Origin: Leeuwenhoekiella parthenopeia
Lineage (GTDB): Bacteria; Bacteroidota; Bacteroidia; Flavobacteriales; Flavobacteriaceae
Direction: 5' to 3'
DNA: 64,000 bases
Assembly (NCBI RefSeq): GCF_020782115.1
Contig: NZ_JAJGMW010000003.1
Span: 124,001-188,000 of the forward strand
The translations under genes were made by a program, and so were the position numbers. Shown here in pieces: positions 52,281 through 60,820 of this stretch (the first letter of the stretch is position 1; every line of letters begins with the position of its first letter). The notes below the pieces were generated by a model. That model was given only the letters and a program-made list of their open reading frames with translations. It had not been told where the DNA came from and searched no databases.

Positions 52281-53441
52281 TTAAAGTGTTCCGCGTTGCG
52301 CCTGCTCGCGCTCAATAGACTCAAAAAGGGCTTTAAAGTTACCGGCTCCAAAACCTTTTGCGCCCATACGTTGTATGATTTCAAAAAATAAGGTTGGGCG
52401 ATCCTGTAATGGTTTGGTGAATATCTGAAGCAAATAACCTTCTTCATCAGCATCTACCAGAATGGAAAGTTCCTGAAGTTTAGAAAGATCTTCTTTCATC
52501 GTATCCATATGAGCACCGAGTCTGCGCGGGATGTCATCATAATAGGCTTGTGGTGGTGGTGGCAGAAACTCGACCCCTCTGGCTCTTAAGGCCGAAACGG
52601 TACTTACAATATCATCTGTTGCGACGGCAAGATGCTGTACACCGGGACCTTCGTAAAAATCCAAATACTCTTCAATCTGTGATTTTTTAATGCCCTCGGC
52701 AGGTTCGTTGATGGGAAATTTGATGCGACCATTGCCGTTGCTCATCACTTTGCTCATTAAAGCCGAATATTCGGTGGTGATTTGCTTATCGTCGAAGGTT
52801 AGGAAGTTAACAAAGCCCATCACGTCTTCATACCATTTAACCCAGGTGTTCATCTCGCCCCAGCCTACATTACCTACCATATGGTCAATGTATTTTAAAC
52901 CGGTAGGCTCAGGATTGTAAGCGGATTCCCATTTTCTATACCCGGGCATAAACTGACCTTTATAGTTTTTACGCTCTACAAACATGTGCACGGTTTCTCC
53001 ATAGGTGTAAATCCCCGAGCGTACGACTTCGCCGTGTTCGTCGGTTTCTACTTTGGGTTCCATAAAGGGCTTAGCTCCGCGTTTTGTGGTTTCTTCGAAA
53101 GCGCTGCGCGCGTCTTCCACCCAAAGTGCAACTACTTTTACACCGTCACCGTGCTTTACGATATGATCATTAATCGGCGAGTTGCTGTTAAGCGGCGAAG
53201 TAAGCACCAGACGAATTTTATCCTGCTTCAATACATAACTCACACGATCTTTTTGGCCGGTTTCTAACCCGCTGTAGGCAAAAGACTGAAAACCAAAAGC
53301 GGTTTTGTAAAAGTGCGCAGCCTGCTTGGCATTACCCACATAAAATTCTACATAGTCGGTGCCCAGAAGCGGTAAAAAGTCCTGTGCTCCTTCAAATATT
53401 TTTTCGAGACCGTAGTCTACTGATTTTAGTTCCTTACCCAT
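52281..53441 (-). CDS. hppD: 4-hydroxyphenylpyruvate dioxygenase
   Basis: A 386-residue Fe(II) dioxygenase that converts 4-hydroxyphenylpyruvate to homogentisate. Two glyoxalase-type modules are visible. The iron ligands are His in YIDHMVGNV, His in GVQHLAVATDDI and Glu in TLFFEIIQRMG; the C-terminal helix FGAGNFKALFESIEREQ is diagnostic. With hmgA upstream it forms the core of tyrosine degradation, although a four-helix-bundle gene and a structured repeat lie between them. Confidence 0.97.
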   Translation of the reverse strand: MGKELKSVDYGLEKIFEGAQDFLPLLGTDYVEFYVGNAKQAAHFYKTAFGFQSFAYSGLETGQKDRVSYVLKQDKIRLVLTSPLNSNSPINDHIVKHGDGVKVVALWVEDARSAFEETTKRGAKPFMEPKVETDEHGEVVRSGIYTYGETVHMFVERKNYKGQFMPGYRKWESAYNPEPTGLKYIDHMVGNVGWGEMNTWVKWYEDVMGFVNFLTFDDKQITTEYSALMSKVMSNGNGRIKFPINEPAEGIKKSQIEEYLDFYEGPGVQHLAVATDDIVSTVSALRARGVEFLPPPPQAYYDDIPRRLGAHMDTMKEDLSKLQELSILVDADEEGYLLQIFTKPLQDRPTLFFEIIQRMGAKGFGAGNFKALFESIEREQAQRGTL

Positions 53442-53486
53442 AATATTAATTAGTTAATGTATCAAGTAGCGAATTAGCGTGTTCTC

Positions 53487-53852
53487 TTACCTTCGCTTAC
53501 TTGAACTTATAATTTTGTTTAAAATTTTCAATATCTCATTTAAATCACCAAGAAGGTTACCCGTATCTGGATAGTGCTTTATCGCCTTACAGAGAAATAG
53601 CCAGTATTCTGTCTCATCAGCCTCTTTTAAAGCAACTTTCATTTTGTGAATGAAATCAGCATTGCTCTCGGCATTCTGAGCTTCTTTCACATTGGCACCA
53701 ATTGAAGTCCCTGACTTAAGAGTTTGATTTGCAAGAACAAATTTTCGTTCTTTTTCAAGTTCCTCTGCGTATAAAATGATATCCATTGAAAATTTGAAAG
53801 TCTTTTCAAGAATGATGTTGTTTTTGTATTTATCGCTAAATGTATATTCCAT
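53487..53852 (-). CDS. Four-helix-bundle protein (S23/IVS-type) between hmgA and hppD
   Basis: A 121-residue second member of the family found between sdhA and sdhB, clearly diverged from it. Signatures: FSMDIILYAEELEKERKF, TLKSGTSIGANVKEAQNAES and ALKEADETEYWLFL, typical of the 23S-rRNA intervening-sequence/Avd-like group. Its AT-rich flanks contain repeated AATTAGC/GCGAATT words. Function unknown; it interrupts the tyrosine catabolic run in the same way that the other copy interrupts sdh. Confidence 0.88.
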   Translation of the reverse strand: MEYTFSDKYKNNIILEKTFKFSMDIILYAEELEKERKFVLANQTLKSGTSIGANVKEAQNAESNADFIHKMKVALKEADETEYWLFLCKAIKHYPDTGNLLGDLNEILKILNKIISSSKRR

Positions 53853-53902
53853 AACATCTGGTATTTCAACAAATTCGCTTATTCCCGAATTGGCTAATTA
53901 AA

Positions 53903-54013
53903 CTAGCCCTGATTGCAGCGGCATCCTTTTTACCGGTTGCTGAGTGATTTGCCAGCGGCAAATTGTATCGAAGCACCGGGAAAAAGATACAGCGGAAAGC
54001 AGGAAACAGCTCC
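53903..54013 (-). ncRNA. Candidate structured dispersed element (about 110 nt)
   Basis: Starting CTAGCCCTGATTGCAGCGGC and ending AGCGGAAAGCAGGAAACAGC plus TCC, this non-coding stretch has ends that pair imperfectly: AGC/GCT, CCTG/CAGG, CCGCT/AGCGG-like and CCTTTTT/AAAAAG. I recall similar sequences dispersed in many Bacteroidota genomes, a recollection that needs a search. The element is symmetrical enough that the strand is uncertain. It follows hmgA on the minus strand and could act as terminator, RNA element or mobile repeat. Confidence 0.5.
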
Positions 54014-54042
54014 TCCTCAAAATCATTCAATCTGGCTTAGCC

Positions 54043-54072
54043 TTATTCCCCTTTTGGGGGTTGGGGAGCGTG
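54043..54072. repeat. CCCCTTTTGGGGG repeat at the end of hmgA
   Basis: TTCCCCTTTTGGGGGTTGGG is a GC-rich palindrome of the family seen in bioF and the HTH gene. It supplies the final hmgA codons, encoding APQPPKGE. Confidence 0.65.
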
Positions 54073-55227
54073 TGGAAGCCAGGATTTATAATAGCTTTCG
54101 TCTGCTATAGGCATCGCGTCTTCACAAATCTGTAAAGGCTTAAACGTGTCTACCATGACGGCCAACTCTTCGGTCTCGGTCTTGCCAATGCTGCGCTCGG
54201 TCGCTCCCGGGTGCGGCCCGTGCGGAATACCCGCAGGATGCAGCGAAATATGCCCGGCCTCAATATCATTACGGCTCATAAAATCGCCGTCCACATAATA
54301 CAAAACCTCATCGCTGTCAATATTGCTGTGGTTGTACGGCGCCGGAATACTCTGCGGATGGTAATCGTATTTACGCGGACAGAAACTACAGACCACAAAA
54401 GCACTGGTCTCAAAAGTCTGGTGTACCGGTGGCGGCTGGTGAATGCGCCCGGTAATGGGCTCAAAATCGTGAATGGAGAATGCGTAAGGATAATTGTAGC
54501 CGTCATAACCGACCACATCAAACGGATGCGTGGCATAAATCATCTCAAACAGATCGTCCTGTTTCTTGATTTTCATCAGGAAATCGCCGGTCTCGTTGTT
54601 GGTTTCCAATTCGTAGGGCCTTCTCAGATCGCGCTCACAAAAGGGAGAATGCTCGAGCAGTTGACCAAACCAGTTGCGGTAGCGTTTTGGGGTATAAATG
54701 GGGTGGCGTGATCCTACAATAAATAGGCGGTTGTCGCTGTCATCAAAATCCATCTTGTAAATCGTGCCGCGCGGTACCACGATATAATCCCCGTATTTAA
54801 AATCGAGATTTCCCAGATGACTGCGGAATTTTCCGCTGCCGCGATGCACAAAAATGAGTTCGTCTGCATCGCTGTTTTTATAAAAATAGTCCTGCGTTTT
54901 ATTTTGTGGAGCTGCCAGAATGATGGTACAGTCGTTGTTTGTCAAAACGGGTTTACGACTATCCAGATAATCAGCTTCGGGTTTGATCTCAAAACCTCTG
55001 AAGCGATAGGATTGAATGTGATTTGCTTTAGCAATTTTAGGCTTTACATTTTTGCTTCCCTTAATCTCTTTAACCTGAGTGGGGCGCTGCTCGTGATACA
55101 TATTGCAGTACATCCCGTCAAAACCAATGGTGCCAAAAAGCTGCTCGTAATACAGGCTGCCATCGGGTTTTCTAAATTGGGTATGCCGCTTATGCGGAAT
55201 TTTACCGAGTTGATGATAAAAAGGCAT
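54043..55227 (-). CDS. hmgA: Homogentisate 1,2-dioxygenase
   Basis: A 394-residue cupin-fold ring-cleavage enzyme turning homogentisate into maleylacetoacetate. Signatures: MPFYHQLGKIPHKRHTQFR, YATHPFDVVGYDGYNYPYAF, PITGRIHQPPPVHQTFE, APYNHSNIDSDEVLYYVDGD and AGIPHGPHPGA, the His/Glu-rich iron region. The family normally ends near YYKSW; here about a dozen more residues ending PQPPKGE come from a GC-rich repeat. The promoter region (55228-55305) carries TATCGTTA and TATCGTAA 16 bases apart, possible regulator half-sites. Confidence 0.93.
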   Translation of the reverse strand: MPFYHQLGKIPHKRHTQFRKPDGSLYYEQLFGTIGFDGMYCNMYHEQRPTQVKEIKGSKNVKPKIAKANHIQSYRFRGFEIKPEADYLDSRKPVLTNNDCTIILAAPQNKTQDYFYKNSDADELIFVHRGSGKFRSHLGNLDFKYGDYIVVPRGTIYKMDFDDSDNRLFIVGSRHPIYTPKRYRNWFGQLLEHSPFCERDLRRPYELETNNETGDFLMKIKKQDDLFEMIYATHPFDVVGYDGYNYPYAFSIHDFEPITGRIHQPPPVHQTFETSAFVVCSFCPRKYDYHPQSIPAPYNHSNIDSDEVLYYVDGDFMSRNDIEAGHISLHPAGIPHGPHPGATERSIGKTETEELAVMVDTFKPLQICEDAMPIADESYYKSWLPHAPQPPKGE

Positions 55228-55305
55228 AGTTTATATTTTTCTTCGAAAACGTTATCGTTATTTACAAATATCGTAAAACCGAAAGCGTTTTGGGCTAATT
55301 TTTTC

Positions 55306-57567
55306 TTAAAACCAAAAACCTAAACTGAAGTTCCAAAACACGCGATCTACTTCGGGGGAATAGGAAAGCTTGGTTTGCAGAGGTCCTACCAAAGTCTCCA
55401 GACCATAACCCATGAAATACCCGGTATTGTTGGGAGCAGACAGCCAGTTACCGGTGGTAAAGAGGTCGTTTTCTATATTGGCAATATTGGCCCCAAAATT
55501 AAGATGGTGTTTTCTATAAAAATTGTAATCAAAGGTAACTTCAGACTTTACCAGACCATCTCCAATAAGGCTGATGTAATCATACCCGTAGAAACTCACG
55601 ATATTATTAATAAAGTCATTACCCCAGCCCCCAAGCACAAAGTCCAGCGAACTTACACTGCTACCTCCAATCTTAAAGCCACCTTCCACGCCCAGCACCA
55701 TAGCAAAACGCGAGCTCAGGCTTGCTGCGTATTTAAGCTGCGCACTACCCAGTGAAAACTCTTCAAAATTGTTGTTATAATCTGATGAAAACAGGTATAA
55801 ATTAAAGTCCCCGTTAAAATACCAGCCGCTGGTGGGGAAATATTTATCATCAAAGGTGTCGAGCAATAAATTGCCGTATGCGCTAAAATAATGGCTGTTA
55901 TCAAAATAGACTTTACTATCGGGATTTTCTTCTAAGCGCACGCTTTCGGTGTCTATTTCCAAAAATTTATGCTCCAGACCTATTCGTAAGGCAAACTGCT
56001 TTTGAAACAGAGTTTGCAGGTAGATTTGATTGGTTATATCCAGATAGTCAACCGTAAGGCTGTTGAAACTTTCAAGCGGCAGATCACTCAATTGCTCTAT
56101 AAAACGAGCATCTACGCGGGTTTCAAAACTGTTGTAGGATGAATTAAGACCAAAGCCCAAATAAAAACCATTGTCGCTGTAGTAATCAAAATTATAGCGA
56201 ATGTTATCGCCTAACGCCACACTCAGGGAAGCGATATCGTTTTTAAAAAGTGCGCGCTTTTTGGTGATGTTAATGAGTGCGGCACTTTTATAAATATCGT
56301 CATAATGCAATCCTGCTTTCAGGTAAGTGGTTGACTCGCTTTCGGTAAGGTTTAACACCAGATGATACTGCCCGCTTTCGTATTTTTCCAAACGGTGGTT
56401 TATGCGCTCAAAATTATTGCTTGCTGCCAGATTATTAATGCCTTCAAAAAGCTGTTGATAGGTAATCTCGGCCGGCATTTTTATTTTTAGCTTCCCCAGT
56501 ATATAGCTTCGGGTATAATAGGTATTGCCATTTATGGCCACACTGCGAATGCTTAAGGTATCTTCCCGCTCAATCTTTAAAGGCGGTTTTTGATAAAATG
56601 CTCCCTGTAATTCGGCCAACTTTTTAAAATCGTCGGCAAACTCTTTGGCCCGCTCCTCGCCACCGGCAATGATTTCGGCACCTTTTTCAAAATCCATCAC
56701 GGTGTAGGCTTCAATATCGGGTTTGATGTAGATATCTGTAAGCACTGCCTTTTGCTTCATCGCCTCAATGGTACGGTAGTTGTTGATCTGCATCAGCATT
56801 TCGGGCGCGCTTTTAAGTTCATCCTTATCCCGTAAATCATCCTGCACGTCTACGCCTATGATAAAATTGGCTCCGCGTTTACGCAACTCTTCTACCGGAT
56901 AATTGTTTACAACCCCGCCGTCAATAAGCAACTGACCGTCTAAAATAACCGGACTAAACAGCGACGGCAAGGCTCCACTGGCAGTAATGGCTTCAGAAAG
57001 ACAGCCCTTATCGAGAATGATAGCTTCTCCTTTTTCAGCATTAGTAGCGACGCAGAAAAACGGTGTACTCAATTGCGTAAAATCACTGGTTTCTTCTACG
57101 TGATGGGTAAGCTGTGTAAACAGGTTGTATATGTTTTGACCCTTAGAAAGCGCCGAGGGAAATGAAATTTTAAAATGATCAAAAGGAAGGCTTAATGCAA
57201 ATTTTTCGGCATCGCTGCGCTCGTGAAAGGATTTGGCGTCACGCGGAATATCATCCTGAATGAGTTTCTCAAAATTTACGACCGCAAAAATAGAATCGAG
57301 CTGATGTGCATTGTACCCGGCAGCATAGAGTCCGCCAACGATGGCTCCCATACTGGTACCACCAATATAGTCTATTTTGATACCGGCTTCTTCCAGTTCT
57401 TTAAGGACGCCAATGTGCGCTAGACCTTTAGCACCGCCTCCACTTAGCACCAGGCCAACTTTTAAGTTTTCGCCCTGCGGCACATTACTGAAATCCACGC
57501 CTGTCGTGTCCTGAGCATAGGAAGCCAGTGTTAAAAGAAGCAGGACTAAGGCAGTGTATTTTCTCAT
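55306..57567 (-). CDS. Patatin-like phospholipase fused to a BamA-type outer-membrane barrel
   Basis: A 753-residue protein of the PlpD/type Vd-like class. After a signal peptide (about 1-19), the patatin domain shows the oxyanion loop SGGGAKGLAHIG (43-48 core), the nucleophile GTSMG (Ser 72) and the dyad Asp in DGGVVNNYP (Asp 216). A POTRA-like segment (about 330-400) precedes a 16-strand barrel ending in WNFSLGFWF with a terminal Phe. The lipase probably sits at or outside the outer membrane. Its 3' neighbour hmgA is separate; upstream uvrC overlaps by four bases. Confidence 0.93.
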   Translation of the reverse strand: MRKYTALVLLLLTLASYAQDTTGVDFSNVPQGENLKVGLVLSGGGAKGLAHIGVLKELEEAGIKIDYIGGTSMGAIVGGLYAAGYNAHQLDSIFAVVNFEKLIQDDIPRDAKSFHERSDAEKFALSLPFDHFKISFPSALSKGQNIYNLFTQLTHHVEETSDFTQLSTPFFCVATNAEKGEAIILDKGCLSEAITASGALPSLFSPVILDGQLLIDGGVVNNYPVEELRKRGANFIIGVDVQDDLRDKDELKSAPEMLMQINNYRTIEAMKQKAVLTDIYIKPDIEAYTVMDFEKGAEIIAGGEERAKEFADDFKKLAELQGAFYQKPPLKIEREDTLSIRSVAINGNTYYTRSYILGKLKIKMPAEITYQQLFEGINNLAASNNFERINHRLEKYESGQYHLVLNLTESESTTYLKAGLHYDDIYKSAALINITKKRALFKNDIASLSVALGDNIRYNFDYYSDNGFYLGFGLNSSYNSFETRVDARFIEQLSDLPLESFNSLTVDYLDITNQIYLQTLFQKQFALRIGLEHKFLEIDTESVRLEENPDSKVYFDNSHYFSAYGNLLLDTFDDKYFPTSGWYFNGDFNLYLFSSDYNNNFEEFSLGSAQLKYAASLSSRFAMVLGVEGGFKIGGSSVSSLDFVLGGWGNDFINNIVSFYGYDYISLIGDGLVKSEVTFDYNFYRKHHLNFGANIANIENDLFTTGNWLSAPNNTGYFMGYGLETLVGPLQTKLSYSPEVDRVFWNFSLGFWF

Positions 57568-59360
57568 TCTGTTTGTTGATAATGCTCGTAAATAATTTTG
57601 GCCTTTGCCGGGCCTATGACTTCTGCAAGGGCTTTTTCTGAAGCGGCCTTGACTTTACTTACCGATCTAAAGTGCCTCAGCAACTCAACCACGGTTTTTT
57701 CACCAATACCGCTAATGGTTTCCAGCTCGGTATTTAAGGCACTGCTGCTGCGTTTGTTTCTGTGAAAGGTAATCCCAAAACGGTGGGCTTCATTCCGCAA
57801 CTGCTGGATCACCTTTAAGGTTTCACTCTTTTTATCCAGATAAAGCGGAATCGAATCTCCAGGATAAAACAATTCTTCCAGACGCTTTGCAATACCAATG
57901 ATTGCGATCTTTCCGCGAAGGCCTAAGCTTTCTAAAGCCTTAACCCCAGATGAAAGCTGCCCTTTACCACCATCGACAATAATGAGCTGCGGCAGGGGTT
58001 CATCTTCATTGAGCAGGCGGCGATACCGTCTAAAAACCACCTCTTCCATAGACGCAAAATCATCAGGTCCCGTTACAGTCTTGATATTAAATTTACGATA
58101 ATCTTTCTTGCTGGGTTTTCCATCTTTAAAAACCACACAGGCCGCAACCGGATTGGTTCCCTGAATATTGGAGTTATCAAAACACTCTATGTGCCTCGGT
58201 TCTGCAGAAAGCCTCAAATCTGCCTTCATCTGCGCCATCAGCCGGTTAACGTGACGATCAGGATCTACGATTTTGGTTTGCTTAAAGCGCTCCATCCTGA
58301 AGTATTTGGCATTGCGCTCAGAGAGTTCTACAATACGCTTCTTATCGCCCAATTTTGGTACGGTAACTTTAAATTTTTCGCCCAAATCAACCTCAAAAGG
58401 CGTGTAAATCTCCGGAGACTGGGAATTGAAGCGCTGCCTGATCTCAATGATACCGATCTCGAGCAATTCCTGATCAGATTCATCGAGTTTCTTTTTGAGT
58501 TCGAGCGTGTGGGAGCGTATGATCGCGCCGTGTGAAAGCTGTAAAAAGTTGACATAACCATAACCTTCATCAGACACGATACTAAACACGTCTACGTTAT
58601 TTATAGAGGGGTTGACCACGGTGCTCTTGGCCTGGTAGCCTTCCAGAATATCGATTTTGTCTTTGATGCGCTGGGCATCTTCAAACTCCATCGCATCTGC
58701 GTGTTCTTTCATTTTAGAGCGAAAGCGGTGTAGCGAGTCTTTAAAATTCCCTTTAACAATATCCCGAATGGCTTCAATATTATCGTGATAGGTTTCCGCA
58801 GAAATCTTATCCTCACAAGGGCCCAGGCAATTGCCCAAGTGATACTCGAGGCAGACTTTATATTTACCCGACTCTATTTTTTCTTTTGAAAGATCGTAGT
58901 TACAGGTGCGAAGGGGATACAGCCCTTTGATGAGATCGAGCAGGGTATGTACGGTTTTCATACTCGTGTAGGGGCCGTAATACTCACTGCCGTCTTTGAT
59001 CAACCGTCTCGTAGGAAACACCCTTGGGAAGCGCTCGTTTTTTATGCAAATCCACGGATAACTTTTGTCATCCTTAAGCATGACGTTGTAGCGCGGCTGG
59101 TAATTTTTGATCATATTGTTTTCGAGCAGCAAGGCATCGGTCTCGCTTTCTACCACAATATGTTTGATCTGCACAATCTTGCGCACCAGCATACGGGTAC
59201 GCGCATTGTCATGATTTTTAGAAAAGTACGATGAGACACGCTTCTTTAGGTTTTTGGCTTTGCCAACATATAAAAGCTTGCCTTTCTTATCGTAATATTG
59301 ATACACCCCCGGGCTTGAGGGTAGTGTCCTGAGTTGTATTTCTAGTTCGGGGGTTTCCAT
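57564..59360 (-). CDS. uvrC: Excinuclease ABC subunit C
   Basis: A 598-residue nucleotide-excision repair nuclease. The GIY-YIG domain is SSPGVYQYYDKKGKLLYVGK, the Cys-containing CLEYHLGNCLGPCE follows, the UVR motif is at about 205-240, the RNase H-like domain has ECFDNSNIQGTNPVAACVVF, and the C terminus has helix-hairpin-helices (ISGIGEKTVVELLRHF). ATG 59360 is preferred over TTG 59369. TAATTTTG (59374-59367) stands six bases before that ATG. The gene overlaps the patatin gene start by four bases. Confidence 0.96.
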   Translation of the reverse strand: METPELEIQLRTLPSSPGVYQYYDKKGKLLYVGKAKNLKKRVSSYFSKNHDNARTRMLVRKIVQIKHIVVESETDALLLENNMIKNYQPRYNVMLKDDKSYPWICIKNERFPRVFPTRRLIKDGSEYYGPYTSMKTVHTLLDLIKGLYPLRTCNYDLSKEKIESGKYKVCLEYHLGNCLGPCEDKISAETYHDNIEAIRDIVKGNFKDSLHRFRSKMKEHADAMEFEDAQRIKDKIDILEGYQAKSTVVNPSINNVDVFSIVSDEGYGYVNFLQLSHGAIIRSHTLELKKKLDESDQELLEIGIIEIRQRFNSQSPEIYTPFEVDLGEKFKVTVPKLGDKKRIVELSERNAKYFRMERFKQTKIVDPDRHVNRLMAQMKADLRLSAEPRHIECFDNSNIQGTNPVAACVVFKDGKPSKKDYRKFNIKTVTGPDDFASMEEVVFRRYRRLLNEDEPLPQLIIVDGGKGQLSSGVKALESLGLRGKIAIIGIAKRLEELFYPGDSIPLYLDKKSETLKVIQQLRNEAHRFGITFHRNKRSSSALNTELETISGIGEKTVVELLRHFRSVSKVKAASEKALAEVIGPAKAKIIYEHYQQTE

Positions 59361-59522
59361 ACCTCTCAAAATTACGGCTTATTGCTCGCTAAAAAAAGAA
59401 ATACCGGCCAGCCGGAAACCAAATTTTAGAGATACCTTTCCTAAAACCACTTCTGAGAATTTTGAATTGTTTTAAGATCAGGTTTCATGTAAATCAAACA
59501 TGCTTTTCGTATTTTGCAAGCC

Positions 59523-59948
59523 ATGGAAAAGAAGGTTATAGGTCGTACCGATCAGGCAGATTTCCCCGCGCTGGGATTATCAGATATCGATATTAAAATA
59601 GATACCGGTGCCTATACCTCTTCTATACACTGCAATCACATACGTGAAGAAGACAATGTTTTGTGCTGCACCTTTCTGGATCCCAAGCACCCGGAGTATA
59701 ACGGAAAAGAAATGCGCTTTGAAGCCTATGACATTACGGCTGTAAAAAGCAGTAACGGCGAGATTCAATACCGGTATGTGGTACAAAGCAACATCAGGCT
59801 TTTCAATAAAGTCCACAAGATCTCGCTCACACTGAGCTCCCGTGAAGACATGCGTTTTCCGGTTTTGATAGGTCGTAAATTTCTGACCAAAAAATTTGTA
59901 GTAGACACCGAGCTTACCGATGTTTCCTACTCACAAAAACAACTATGA
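59523..59948 (+). CDS. RimK-associated ATP-dependent zinc protease-like protein (RimB family)
   Basis: A 141-residue aspartic-protease-fold protein of the family encoded beside RimK. The signature is [17 protein letters not shown] (DTGA motif, about residues 23-38), then [19 protein letters not shown] near the end. In E. coli-type systems partner proteins process glutamate tails on ribosomal protein S6. ATG 59523 is used rather than TTG 59514. Its stop overlaps the rimK start by four bases (ATGA), so the products are made together. Confidence 0.88.
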   Translation: MEKKVIGRTDQADFPALGLSDIDIKIDTGAYTSSIHCNHIREEDNVLCCTFLDPKHPEYNGKEMRFEAYDITAVKSSNGEIQYRYVVQSNIRLFNKVHKISLTLSSREDMRFPVLIGRKFLTKKFVVDTELTDVSYSQKQL

Positions 59949-60817
59949 ACATAAAAATCCTTTCCAGAAACTCTGGATTATATTCTACAGCCCGACTGGT
60001 CGAGGCTGCAAAGAAGCGCAAACATAACGTTGAGGTAATAGACCCGCTTAAATGCGATTTGATCATCGAGAAGAAAAAACCTTCGGTGTATTATAAGGGA
60101 CGTTATTTGTCAGAAACAGACGCCATTGTACCCCGTATAGGTGCATCTATCACCTATTACGGTACTGCTGTGGTACGCCAGTTTGAAATGATGGGTTGTT
60201 TTACCACAACCGAATCTCAGGCATTGGTACGCAGCCGTGATAAATTGCGCAGTTTGCAAATCCTTTCCCGTGCGCGATTGGGTCTTCCCAAAACCGTATT
60301 CACCAACTACAGCCGCGATGTGGCCGAAATCATAGACCATGTAGGTGGTGCTCCGCTTATCATTAAATTGCTCGAAGGTACTCAGGGACTGGGTGTGGTT
60401 TTAGCAGAAACTAAAAACGCCGCCGAGTCTGTTATCGAAGCTTTTAACGGCTTACAGGCCCGGGTGATTGTTCAGGAGTTTATAAAGGAAGCCGGAGGTG
60501 CAGATATACGCGCATTTATTATTGACGGTCAGGTTGTGGGCGCAATGAAACGCCAGGGTAAAGAAGGCGAGTTCCGTTCTAATTTGCACCGCGGGGGTAC
60601 AGCAGAAGTGATTCAGCTTACAGACGACGAGGAAAACGCAGCGATTAAGGCCGCCAAAGCTATGGGGCTGGGTGTTGCCGGAGTTGATATGCTTCAAAGT
60701 GCGCGCGGACCCCTTATTCTGGAAGTAAATTCTTCACCCGGACTTGAAGGTATTGAAAAAGCCACCGGTAAGGATATTGCCAAAAGTGTCATTCGTTACA
60801 TCGAACGCGGAGTATAG
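59945..60817 (+). CDS. rimK: RimK-type ATP-grasp ligase (ribosomal protein S6 glutamate ligase family)
   Basis: A 290-residue ATP-grasp enzyme. Features: [19 protein letters not shown], the ATP-binding [38 protein letters not shown] and the metal site [16 protein letters not shown]. RimK adds glutamates to the C terminus of S6; related ligases build other amino-acid conjugates, so the substrate here is not proven. It is translationally linked to the zinc-protease-like gene before it and lies three bases before the deacylase gene. Confidence 0.93.
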   Translation: MNIKILSRNSGLYSTARLVEAAKKRKHNVEVIDPLKCDLIIEKKKPSVYYKGRYLSETDAIVPRIGASITYYGTAVVRQFEMMGCFTTTESQALVRSRDKLRSLQILSRARLGLPKTVFTNYSRDVAEIIDHVGGAPLIIKLLEGTQGLGVVLAETKNAAESVIEAFNGLQARVIVQEFIKEAGGADIRAFIIDGQVVGAMKRQGKEGEFRSNLHRGGTAEVIQLTDDEENAAIKAAKAMGLGVAGVDMLQSARGPLILEVNSSPGLEGIEKATGKDIAKSVIRYIERGV

Positions 60818-60820
60818 CCT

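Noticed and set aside
54211-55323. Two long open frames antisense to hmgA
   Set aside because: HmgA is well supported by motifs in the other direction; the antisense products are low-complexity and unlike known proteins.
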